Source of the DNA: Tolypocladium sp. Sup5 PDA-1
Taxonomy: Eukaryota > Ascomycota > Sordariomycetes > Hypocreales > Ophiocordycipitaceae
Direction: 5' to 3'
Length of the DNA stretch: 64,000 bases
NCBI GenBank assembly: GCA_000750105.3
Contig: JPHH03000005.1
Span: 124,001-188,000 of the forward strand
The notes under the pieces were generated by a model that did no database searches, was not told where the DNA came from, and was given only the letters and a program-made list of their open reading frames with translations. The translations under genes were made by a program, and so were the position numbers. Shown piece by piece: positions 32,917-42,728 of the stretch. Positions within the stretch are counted from its first letter, which is position 1. Each line of letters opens with the position of its first letter.

Positions 32917-33612
32917 ATGGACACCTTTCAATCGAACCGCACCGCGATTGCTGCAGGAAGACAGAAACACAGTCTCGTCTGGTCTAAGATCACCCTGACA
33001 CCTCTTCCCGATGTATGGATGCTCGTTGGCCCTCGTTTGCCAGCGCTCTACAACGAAGACGATTGCGGAGACGAAGTGATCTATCTCGCACTGGTATGCT
33101 TAGAGTGGGAAGGTAACCTACAGTACGATTACAGCCTAGCCGACCTCCGAGCTACCCTTTTCCCTCACGAATACAATGAAGATACGTGTGAGGCAAGGCT
33201 GAGCGACTCAAACATTGTCGTAAATATCTGGTCATGGGCAAAACAAGACGATGCTACGGCAGTACCGAACATTCATTCAACACTACTATACACGAGCCTT
33301 GACTCGATGCAGACTTATCTTCTGCTCAATGACAACGGGTCAATGCAGACTGAAGCGTGGGAGCTTTGCATGGTGGAGCATCAAGAAACATGTACCGTGA
33401 TGACTGAGGAGCAGCATTTTTTCGACTGTATAGCCACTTTGGCTGGTCGTCGCAAAGGCCGAATTGATGTGTTAAGCCCTTCAGGAAGGACTTGGTGTTT
33501 TTTTGAGTGGGATGGACAACGCTCTGTCGATGGTCTTGGCAGATATAGCTGGCTCATCAACGCGTGGAGAGAGCATGAGGTACGCGTGAAGTATGGCAAG
33601 CGGAACGTATAG
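32917..33612 (+). CDS. Hypothetical protein, 231 aa
   Basis: A single-exon frame starts at the ATG of MDTFQSNRT; the open frame extends upstream only through non-ATG codons. The composition is protein-like: mixed charge, several Trp (LVWSKITLTPLPDVW, NIWSWAK, TWCFFEWDG), and no signal peptide or membrane segment. I do not recognise the family. It lies between the LINE and the metabolite cluster and its stop faces the stop of the small minus-strand gene 71 bp away. Confidence 0.55.
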   Translation: MDTFQSNRTAIAAGRQKHSLVWSKITLTPLPDVWMLVGPRLPALYNEDDCGDEVIYLALVCLEWEGNLQYDYSLADLRATLFPHEYNEDTCEARLSDSNIVVNIWSWAKQDDATAVPNIHSTLLYTSLDSMQTYLLLNDNGSMQTEAWELCMVEHQETCTVMTEEQHFFDCIATLAGRRKGRIDVLSPSGRTWCFFEWDGQRSVDGLGRYSWLINAWREHEVRVKYGKRNV

Positions 33613-33683
33613 CTGGCAGGACCAAATATATGTTTTTAGTCTAGGACTTCAGTTGAATCCATCCAGCAGGAAGAACTTGATAA

Positions 33684-33971
33684 CTAGATTCCGATGTTCC
33701 CAAGCGCAAGGTTCGCAATCTTAGCGCGACACTGATCACAATTTGCCCAGCCATAAGAGCAGCCAAACACACGATGTCCCTCACAGAGGCACCCTGCATG
33801 TCGGACTCTATCCACTTCCTCCTTTATCTGTTCCTCTTCTTCTCTCTTCTCTTGATCCCTCTTTGCCCTGAACGCTTTCCGCATCTCCTTCTTTGTTTGC
33901 TTTGGTTTAGGTAGCTCGTCGACATCGAGCTGGATCGTTAATCTCTGTGTTTTCCATGCCCTTCTATGCAT
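33684..33971 (-). CDS. Small hypothetical protein, 95 aa, Cys-rich C-terminus
   Basis: The frame starts at an ATG (33971). It begins with a basic segment and a highly charged, probably helical stretch (KEMRKAFRAKRDQEKREEEE), then a Cys-rich tail (CLCEG, FGCSYGWANCDQC). The spacing of Cys and His could bind a metal, but no known finger is matched. It could also be a terminal exon of a spliced gene. Function unknown. Confidence 0.4.
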   Translation of the reverse strand: MHRRAWKTQRLTIQLDVDELPKPKQTKKEMRKAFRAKRDQEKREEEEQIKEEVDRVRHAGCLCEGHRVFGCSYGWANCDQCRAKIANLALGNIGI

Positions 33972-34245
33972 GCCCTTCTAAGGCTGATCGGTTGAGCATA
34001 TCTCTGAGAGCTACAAACGAACGACACATAGTGAAGAGTCTAAACATAATGTCGCTTTTTGTGAGAGAAGATTGCGGAAATAAACCACAATCCAACATAC
34101 AATCGACAAATCATGCCATAGTCCTATAGAACCATCCTCCCCAGTCCATAAAGGTATCCTGTTCTCATGCTCTGCGATCACCAACATCATCACATCATCG
34201 CAACTCCGGTATCATTCTCTATAGATAGACAAATGCTAAGTCACA

Positions 34246-34494
34246 ATGGCACCGAAAGTCGATTTCAGTAATCTCAAGGGCCCTGCCTCCGACCACATCC
34301 CATCCTTCGCCAAGGCCAAGCGCCGCGCGATGACCGTCGAGAAGATCCAGCAGGTCTACGACTTTGTAGAGCAGCGCATCATCCCGCTCGAGCGGGTCCT
34401 CAGCAAGACCTTGGAGAAGACAGGGACGACGCCGTCAGAGTCTAAGCTTAGCCTGGGAGTCTTGACGTCTTTGAGCAGTACCGGATGTTCATGA
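34246..34494 (+). CDS. Short ORF, possible truncated acyl-CoA dehydrogenase N-terminus
   Basis: The ATG has a good fungal context (CACAATGGC) and opens an 82-aa frame. The segment KIQQVYDFVEQRIIPLERVL loosely recalls the N-terminal helix of acyl-CoA dehydrogenases (a FVEE-x-IIPAE type helix). No downstream exon with FAD or catalytic motifs is visible before the aminotransferase gene, so if the resemblance is real this is a fragment. The match is weak and from memory. Confidence 0.3.
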   Translation: MAPKVDFSNLKGPASDHIPSFAKAKRRAMTVEKIQQVYDFVEQRIIPLERVLSKTLEKTGTTPSESKLSLGVLTSLSSTGCS

Positions 34495-34972
34495 TACGAT
34501 ACAAAGTATGTTCGTGTTATGGTGGGATAGCCCTGATCTTATATGAAGTACCTTGGTCTCATAGTACTGATATCCCTGGTGTGGAGCTTGGGCCGGCACT
34601 ATATTCACACCCTTGTTCTTCGGAAGATAGGAAGGCTGCTCATGCTTATCAGCTCCGTAAACCTTACCCGGATTGCATATGTCAGCATCATTTGCATCAT
34701 TTTCATCCAAGGTCTATCCTATTTATATAGACACCCACTTGAAGCTCTAGCGGAGACACAGTCAGGTATAGGATCCCCCTCACGAGGCTCCCTATCGCTG
34801 TGGTACTTATAACACGACGAATCCCATCCCCTCATTATCGACACCCTCCCTCATTCTCTCTGTTTCTTGGAACCTCTCCTCGGAAAGCCCTCACTACGCT
34901 GAATCCACATTCACAACACGCCTACGATCTTCACCAACCGATTCCCATCAAAAGACCTGACTTACATACACC

Positions 34973-36224
34973 ATGTTTCCGCCTCCACCAGCTTCTGATA
35001 TCGGTAAGAATACACTGCAGCCCCCCCTAGAACGTCAATTCAACTCCTCGAGCCAACCACTAACACGGCATCTCCAGACTGGACAAACGTCGACCTCTCC
35101 CTTAAGATCCCAGTCAAGGGCCACGTCGAGGCTCGCCACAATGCCTCGACCGGCACTTGGAGTGCGCCCGTCCTCGAGACGAACCCGAACATCTCCATAA
35201 GCGGCATATCCCCCGCCTTAAACTATGGGCAGCAATGCTTCGAGGGCATGAAGGCCTACCGACAGACGTCAGGCGACATTGTCATCTTCCGCCCCGAGGT
35301 CCACGCCGCACGCATAGCCAAGTCCGCTGCGGCCGTGTGCCTCCCACCGCCTCCCAAGGACCTGTTCGTCGAGTGCGTCCGCGCGGCGGTGGCCGCGAAC
35401 GCCGAGCTGGTCCCGCCCTCATCGTCCAACGGTGCGTTGTACATCCGCCCCGTGCTGTTCGGGTCTTCAGCGCAACTGGCGTTAGCACCGCCAGAGGAGT
35501 CTATCCTAGCAGTCTACGTCTACCCTCTTCTACCCTACCACGGCTCGGCCGCCACCGACGCGCTGGTCTTGGAGGATTTTGACCGGACGGCGCCTTTCGG
35601 AACTGGGCCGTTCAAGGTCGGCGGGAACTACGCGCCCGTGTGGAAACACGCTGCGGCCGCCAAGGAGAAGGGCTACGGGATCACGCTGCACGTGGACAGT
35701 GCCACCCGGACGAAGATTGACGAGTTCTCCACGAGCGGCTTCTTGGGCTTCAAGTCTGATGGCTCCGAGAAGACTCTTGTCGTCCCACTTGCTGAGAATG
35801 CAGTGCAGAGTGTCACGAGCGCATCGTTGACCAGGATAGCGGAGCTGCAGGGCTGGACTATCCAGCGTGACGAGGTGAGTCACTTGCTACGCGCGACCCC
35901 ACAAATTAAAAAAAGAAGTCTTGACGAGTATACTGAAATCTCCTTCCACTTAAGGTCCCATTGCATACGCTTTCTTCCATCGAAGAGGTGGTGGCGGTTG
36001 GTACGGTGGCAGTTGTTGTTCCCATTCGAAGCATCTCTCGCTTGTCCACGAGCGAGAAGTTCACGTTCCCCGGTACTTCGAACCCGGAGAAGATCGAAAG
36101 CCAGCTGCTGGGACTGGCTCGTACACTATCAGACATAGCACGAGGCAACCGGGAGGACACTGAAGGATGGTGCTGGAAGGTCACGGAGCATGGCCCGGAC
36201 AGCAGCTTTCCCAGCCGTCTGTAG
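34973..36224 (+). CDS. Branched-chain-type aminotransferase (PLP fold IV), C-terminal SRL
   Basis: Exons 34973-35003, 35078-35874 and 35955-36224 give 365 aa. Motifs are SPALNYGQQCFEGMKAYR, IFRPEVHAAR, the Schiff-base lysine in GPFKVGGNYAP (Lys190) and the substrate-loop VDEFSTSGFLGF-like segment (here IDEFSTSGFLGF). EFSTS in place of the usual E-x-GTMN is a feature I associate with aminotransferases of fungal secondary-metabolite clusters. The reaction is transfer of an amino group between glutamate and an alpha-keto acid. The protein ends FPSRL; SRL fits the PTS1 consensus. It lies at the left edge of the PKS cluster and is a candidate for converting a polyketide-derived alpha-keto acid to the alpha-amino acid. 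A role in leucine supply to the catabolic cluster 20 kb away is less likely. Confidence 0.92.
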
Positions 36225-36735
36225 TGCTGGAGGATGGATAAGATACACACGGAGACATGCACATGGAGACGATGTAGTTTTGCCTCTCAAGCCTAGTCAA
36301 CGCCAGTAGTGTTCTTTTTGCTACCATTGAGCCTCATGGACTAGGCCATTTCTCTCTCTACACATGCACGTACTCACGCAAACGGCTAAGGGGCCTTTCC
36401 AAGTCCACTGGCTGGATCATCTCCCGTGTGTAATCTGGAGCAGATACTTTGAGACAAAGGACTAACGATGGAGAAGATCATGCCTGGGCCCCAGTTGGGT
36501 CATCTATCTGCACTGCATTGGTATCTTGATCGTTGCATGCGAAAATGTCCACGTTCGCTGACTCTGGCCCCGGCATGTTGTATAATCTCTAGGTTTGTCA
36601 TCGTCTGGTTCGTTGTTGCTAGGTAGTCTGTCTGCAATGCCGGTGCTAAGGATAGCCACGGCGACACGCTATTTATCTCTTCCTAGTTACTCTTACCCTT
36701 GTCTTCAGACTGTTCCCATGGTTCCTCGGCTGCCA
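36225..36735. other. Convergent intergenic region
   Basis: This is the 3' region shared by the aminotransferase and the P450. Nothing else is seen. Confidence 0.4.
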
Positions 36736-38604
36736 TCAGAATCTCGGGCGGAATCGCAGCATCGGTCCATCTTTCTGCCCCGTCACATGGTCTCTCAGAA
36801 CATACGGGATCGTTTGCGAGTCCAACATCTCGAGATTCGCCTTACTCCTCGTTGTCTCTTCTGCCCTCTCGAAGTCGAACTCAAACAGCAGGCGAGCGAA
36901 CGTCAGCATGATCTGCGCAATAGCTAGCGGCTTCCCAACGCAGCTTCTAGGACCGATATTGAAGGGGAAATATGGACGCCGGCCCTCCACCTCGTCGGTC
37001 CACCGCTCGGGCATGAACCGATGGGGGTGTTCCCAGTTCGCGGGACTGCGATGCATTGCGTAGATCCCCGAGCCGACCTCGCATCCGGACGGCACGAACT
37101 GCCCATTGATTATCATGCCTTTGTCGTTGTCGATGACACGCCACGGCGGACCTCCTCCCGGCGGGGACAAGCGTAACGCTTCATCCATGCAGGCTCGTAG
37201 GAACACGCACGAGTTGAGCTTCTTCCCCAGTTGGATTTCCTCGACCGAGTCAAACGCTGCGCGGACCTCTTCCACTGCTTGACGGTAGGCCTTGTCCGTG
37301 CATGAAAGGTAGTGGGCCATCGCAGCCATCGTCGTCGATGAGGTATCAACACCTACCATCGACCAAAAGTCAGCCAGCCTGCAGCAGATCTCGGAAAGAC
37401 GCTCAAATTACCAGCCACGACGAATGTTGCCGTCTCCGTGCTCAGCTCCTTGAGCGTCAGATGCTGCTCCGTGTCCGGGTCTTTGCACTGTTGCAGGAAC
37501 GAGAAAATGTCGTTGTTGTCCGCCTTCTCCTCCCCTAGCCGGATCTTCATCAGTGCTCGGAGAAACAGCACAAATCTCTTAGCTGCCTTGTCCGACTCTG
37601 GTAGTAGCTTGCGATCCAGGCCCCCGAAGGTCAGATTGGGCATTTGCCACAGCGCGGCGAGCCGGACATTTGACTTCTCGATTGCGTCCATCACGAAGCG
37701 GTACTCGCCGTCTTCTATCGTGCGGTAGTCGATGTCGAATGTGAGGGCAGTCATCGTGTCGAATGCCAAATGTGTGACTGTCGCCGAAAGTCAGAGAAAA
37801 CAAATTTTGCTGGCAGGGGGCGGCGTGCGTCACCTACATCGATGGGCCATATTCGAAGGCTCTGACCATTGCCCTGCCTGCAGGTCGGCACCACGTACAG
37901 CCCGTAGAAACCTATCAATCCGGGCCTGCATGACGGGCTCGAACTTTCGCAAGCTGCTCTCGGAGAACGCCTGACTGAGAACCCGTCTGCGACGAGAGTG
38001 TTGGAGCTTATCTTGCATTGTCAGGGTGTTGGGCGCCCTAGCCGCCAGGACCTTGTAGGAGTGGCCTTTGGTCACAGGTGCGCCGTGGCCATAGACATCT
38101 GTTGGTGATTTCATCATCTCTTCAGCTTCCACTGGAAACGACTGGACTCATTCACATATCTTACCTCGAAGACTGTCCACGGTGTTGATCAAGACGCGGT
38201 TCGGTGCATAGCGCACCCATACCCCTACCACGCCAAAGACTCAGCCACTCGTTCCCTACTCATTCAGGGAAACGGCGCGACGAACCATATTTCTCGTGAC
38301 ATCTCAATATGTCTGTGTGTATATCACCTTTCCAGGCATGGTAGGCACTGTACAGGTTGGTGAACTTTGCGAGGACGGGGCCTGGGTATTTGGCCAGAGG
38401 GTGGAAGAAGGCATAATGAACCAGTGTGTAGACAATCTTTCAATTGATTGTAAGTATACAGCCCAAGGATATCTAGGGATAGAAATTGTTCATAGGATCT
38501 CTTACAAAAGATAGAAAGCTTCCAGATAACGTCACACCGAGAAGCTTTGCCCAGTCAAGGAGTCTATGCACATTCAAAGTGTTTGCAAATGAATACTGCA
38601 ACAT
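36736..38604 (-). CDS. Cytochrome P450 monooxygenase
   Basis: Six exons (38506-38604, 38286-38436, 38165-38224, 37838-38098, 37412-37777, 36736-37352) give 517 aa. The N-terminus has a membrane anchor (LLGVTLSGSFLSFIVYTLVHY) ending in the proline hinge HPLAKYPGP. Next are KLQHSRRRRVLSQAF (C-helix), AGVDTSSTTM (I-helix), DEALRL (ExxR), FMPERW and the heme loop FNIGPRSCVG with Cys450. It is an ER-anchored, CPR-dependent oxygenase. The N-terminal exons are short and were placed by splice sites and the HEKYG / VRYAPNRVL motif. In the cluster it is a candidate for alpha-hydroxylation or another oxidation of the polyketide. Confidence 0.93.
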
Positions 38605-39933
38605 TGTGGGCACAGAGATAATGAGAAGTGTGCATCGGAGTCTAGGGAACGAGCCTTTCGACACGTGAACAATGTATGTATTTAAAGACGCAGGGGTATG
38701 ACGATTGACCTGGTTGAGGGACATGCCGTGGGATGGGCTGTGTCCGCTTGCATCATGATCCCATCGTACATGGGCAAACGGATGTTGCGTCATTTTGCGA
38801 CGTGAGACGAACGAGCAAACCCAAAGATCAGTGAAGGATCTAATTGACAACCTCACTTGGTTCTATATGCCGGCCTGGGCCTGGGCCTGGGCCATGCTGA
38901 TCATTCACAGAAGCCGTATGCGGGTCGTCCTGGGATGGCGAACCGCATCTGGAGCTCTATATAAATGCAAGGCTTATGCATAGGAGGGACGACTTCCTCC
39001 ACAGTCATCCGTCGGCTTGTTCTTGACGTACCGACACGTTTACCATCACTCCGCCTCTTCTTCTTGTCTTCTCACCGAACACGCCGAGGCAATTTGATCG
39101 GATTTGTTTACGAGCTGAAGACTTGGCAACTTCGCTGTGCCGTTAACCACAGCCGGACATTCTCTCTCCACCAATCCTCGTGCTACCGTTCCTCATCTAT
39201 CGATGCAGCTACGAGCAGCTTTCGTTGCGCGAGCTACTGCAAAGCTATTCAATGTCCGCGATCAAGTGGTATGATCCTACTTTGTCAGAATGCTTCCGAG
39301 TGAACAGGGTTAGGCGCGCTTGTAATGCAGGTAGGGTATCTACGGAGTACAGAGACAAGTAAGCTCGGACCATGTATCACGGCGAGATGGTCAGTGCTGG
39401 GCCGCAGCTGATCTAATTCCATGTGGAGCGCAACCGACCTTGTGCTTGTACTTGTACTTGTACTTACGACTCTCTGCGCATGAGGAGACAAAGTGTACTC
39501 CACACGGCTTGTGCATGCGAGGTCTGTTAGCTGCAAGCTGCTCATTGTATTGAGATGATAGTTTAAAATAATATAAGAGACCAGATACCCTTGTCTTGGT
39601 CAAAAATGTATTTGTTCGATCGTGTAGGGCTGTGGCACCGACGGACAGGGGGGTCCAAAGTCCATGCTTTGCGGAGTAGATCTGACACTATCAAAAGCGC
39701 GGGGTACGATCGTCCGTATATCAAGTGATCAAGATTCCCAGGTGCTCTGATGCAACGGAGATAGATACAAGTGCGACTTGAACAAGCATTCCCTCCACAA
39801 CTACTTGGCTGGGAGGAATCTTTTGTCATATCCCGCGGTCAAGTATGTTCAGGTCTCAGCTCATCTTCAACGTCCATTGAGCTAAGAGCCAGTAACTCCG
39901 TACCAAACTTGTCATTCCAGGGATAAGACCGAT
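38605..39933. other. Intergenic, no gene seen
   Basis: A short GGGCCT tandem (about 38873-38893) is the only simple repeat noted. The part above 38604 is the P450 promoter. Confidence 0.4.
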
Positions 39934-41038
39934 CTAGCCGAGAACAAATCTCCCCAGTACTCCATCCTCTCGTCCATCAAACAGGGAATGCCCAGCATCC
40001 AGTGCGGCGAAATGCTCAGCGAGCTCCATCCCCTTACGACGCATCAACTCTGTCCGCTTCCAGCCCTCTACTGGCTCTTCCTCTCCCTCCAATGACTCGA
40101 CCTTCTCGCTCACATCACCAACCTCGAGCTCACCGCCGCGCCACCCACCACCGGGGCGCTCAGGCAAAAGACCGCTCTCCTCGAGTATGATGGACGGATG
40201 AATCGTGAAGCGCCCAAGCTTGAAAACATACTTGGAAACAGCCGTCGCGATGATCCGCTGCGACCAGTCCCGATCGGTGCCAACGCCTCCCGGTGACGCC
40301 TTGCCCTTACCCTTGTCTCTGGCCACAAAGTGCGTCACAAAGTATAACCATTTACGGTCCCAGGTCAGCACGCGACTCCACAGCTCATAGCTCTCCAGCA
40401 TCCCGACCTCGCGTTTGTAGCTGCAGAAGACAGAACCGAGCACGAGGCTGAACCCACCGCCCATGACCCTGCCGCTCCTGTCGCGGACCACCTGTGTCCT
40501 GGCATTGTCCGTGACGACCTGGATCCCAGGGGTCAAGAGGTAGCTGACAAGGCGCGTGCGTGAGACATCGAGATCTGGAAAGTAGGTGCTGTTGCTCTTG
40601 TGTAGGTTGTAGTCGGTGTCGAGCGGTGAGTTGCGAGTAGTTGTGACGATATGGCCAAACAGCGCGTGGGGTGGGAGTTCGCCCCGCTTGAAGAAGTCGT
40701 GGCAGACAAAACTATAGAAGACGCGAGCCTAGACGAAAAGGACAAACCACAGTGTTAGTTGTCGTGTCATTACTTCTCTCAGCTCCTCCTGTGTTCCTTG
40801 TCGGAGTGCATAGCGCCAGGGCGAGGCAGTGTCGTACCGTCCATGCCAGCGGCAGATTCTTCCAATTCAAGGCGGCGAACACCACCAGGCACAGACGAAG
40901 CGGCCATCCCGGCGATGTCAAGAAGTGGTAGATGCCTTCCCGTAGTTCCGGTGAGGTGGCCACGTAGGCAAGGCCGCCAATGGTGACCGGCACAGAGGCC
41001 GCAACGGCGAATTTGATGAGAATGAGTGGCGTCAACAT
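39934..41038 (-). CDS. 4HBT/THEM6-like hot-dog thioesterase family protein
   Basis: Exons 40838-41038 and 39934-40728 give 331 aa. A predicted N-terminal membrane segment (ILIKFAVAASVPVTIGGLAYVA) precedes the hot-dog domain. Family motifs include SPLDTDYNLHKSNSTYFPDLDVSR, YELWSRVLTWDRKWLYFVTHFV and an HFAALDAGHSLFDG tail, matching fungal THEM6-type proteins with a 4HBT_2 domain (PF13279). An acyl-CoA or acyl-ACP thioesterase activity is inferred from fold only; many members are uncharacterised. It sits between the P450 and the PKS, but such genes are also widespread outside clusters, so cluster membership is uncertain. Confidence 0.85.
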
Positions 41039-42728
41039 GGAAAAGACTATGTTCTTCCCGAACGTTCTATGTATCTGCTTGTTTCTGTGTAGCTGAAGGA
41101 GATTGCGTCGACATCACTCACACCAGATCGCGCAAGGCGGAGATAACAGGACGGCTTGTGTTAAATGGATTGCCTACGACCTGCTCCACCACGAATGACT
41201 GCGTCACTCGACCTTCAGTACGGAGCAGGGGGCTTGTCAATCAAATGATAGATAAAGACGTATTCATATCTGGTGTTTTCGAGGAACGCCTTTCTTCGGA
41301 CAACGTACTAACGTACTATACTCCCTGGTATTCGTGACTGGGTTGTTCGGCTGTCAACCAGATATGGCGAGCGGCCGACTGAACTAAGTCTCGCCTCTGG
41401 GTTCTGAACTACCAGCATTCGTACGTCACAGGTTCAAGGCGTTACAACTTGAGAGCATTGGCCATCTTCCGTCCGCTCATGGTCCCGACTTGCCAGCATG
41501 TTATTCCGGATTATGAGACGCATACACACTGGGTGGACGTCCATCTATAATAGTTGCAAACTTTGACAACGAATTCTCGGCTGGATTTGGTCTATCAATA
41601 TACGGGATATCTCTATATCTGGCGTGGATCTCGAAGATCCGTGTGGGTCGAATGGCGCCGACTCGGGGATTGCTTCTGGTCGCCCCGGCTTGGGACTATG
41701 CAAACATGAGCGAAGAAGGAAAATCTTCAGGCTTCGTGATCAGCAAGTCCAGCGGTAAGGGTACTTTGAGGAACACCACGACTGGAAGTTCGATACTCAC
41801 ACGCAATCTGCCTCCCGGGAATCTAGTGGATCAGACGTGTGTTCCAATCCCGGTAACATCACGTATACATAGTGATGGTGAAGCTCCGCATCCAAACCTG
41901 ATAGTCCACCAGCAGGGTTAAAAAAAAAAAAAAAAAAAAAAGAAAACAAGATGACCAGCATCACGGGTTACGCTGTCCAGTGACACCGTTGAGTTTTGTT
42001 ATTCGTTCAAATTGTGCAACCCTGCCTGGCCTCATGCATCTCTCACATTTCTCAGAGACCCAGCTTACTCTGCATCCCGATTCGTAGAGGATAAGACCGA
42101 CCAACCAAGTCAAGTAGATAATAGGGATTTGCATTGACTCATATGTTGTAACCACTGCATCTAGAAACTCGGGTGGCTGCCGCCTTGGGGTAAGATGCCG
42201 CTGCCTTGAGTCTCTTCCGTCGAGCTTTGGGCGCCATAGAGATGGAACACCAAGATGAGAATGTATCTTTGTATTCTCTTGAGAACAAGGTGGAGCTGAC
42301 CTTTTTGAAACAAATCCTGTCAATTACAACAGCCAGGATTCTTCGCCGAGGTCTGTTTCCTTTGGTCAGACAGGGGAACGGCTCCACCCCGAAGGCTTAA
42401 TAGGCAGGCTGATGTGCTCGGGGAGCTTGAGCAGGATTCCCACCTGGCCCTTGACTAAAGCTCGAGTAACAGCTGACATCGTCAGTGAGCGTTGATTTGC
42501 ACTCTTCTTGTGCGTTGAAACATCCATTTACGAGCCAAGGAAACGAGGGATTCCAACAAGATCGAACTTGAAAACCCGAGAGTCTTAGATGTCACTATAA
42601 CCATAACAGCACCTCGGTAAACAGCACCTCGGTAAACAGCACCTCGTGAAGCTCAACTTCAACACGACCTCGTCTATCGTGCTTAATTTGTGCTTTTTGA
42701 ACAGCAGGCTGGGCATATACCCCGAAGA
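41039..42728. promoter_or_regulatory. Intergenic, PKS upstream region
   Basis: No credible gene is seen. A 22-base A run lies at 41920-41941. Just upstream of the PKS start, the 15-bp unit ACAGCACCTCGGTAA occurs at 42606, 42621 and (partial) 42636. The PKS ATG follows 84 bp after the last copy. Confidence 0.5.
42606..42645. repeat. 15-bp tandem repeat in the PKS leader/promoter
   Basis: There are two full copies and one partial copy of ACAGCACCTCGGTAA in direct orientation, ending 83 bp before the PKS start codon. Confidence 0.8.

Noticed and set aside
41643..41921. 92-codon plus-strand frame ending at a poly-A run
   Set aside because: No family resemblance, weak start context and low-complexity surroundings; a retrocopy was considered because of the A run but no parent gene is recognisable.
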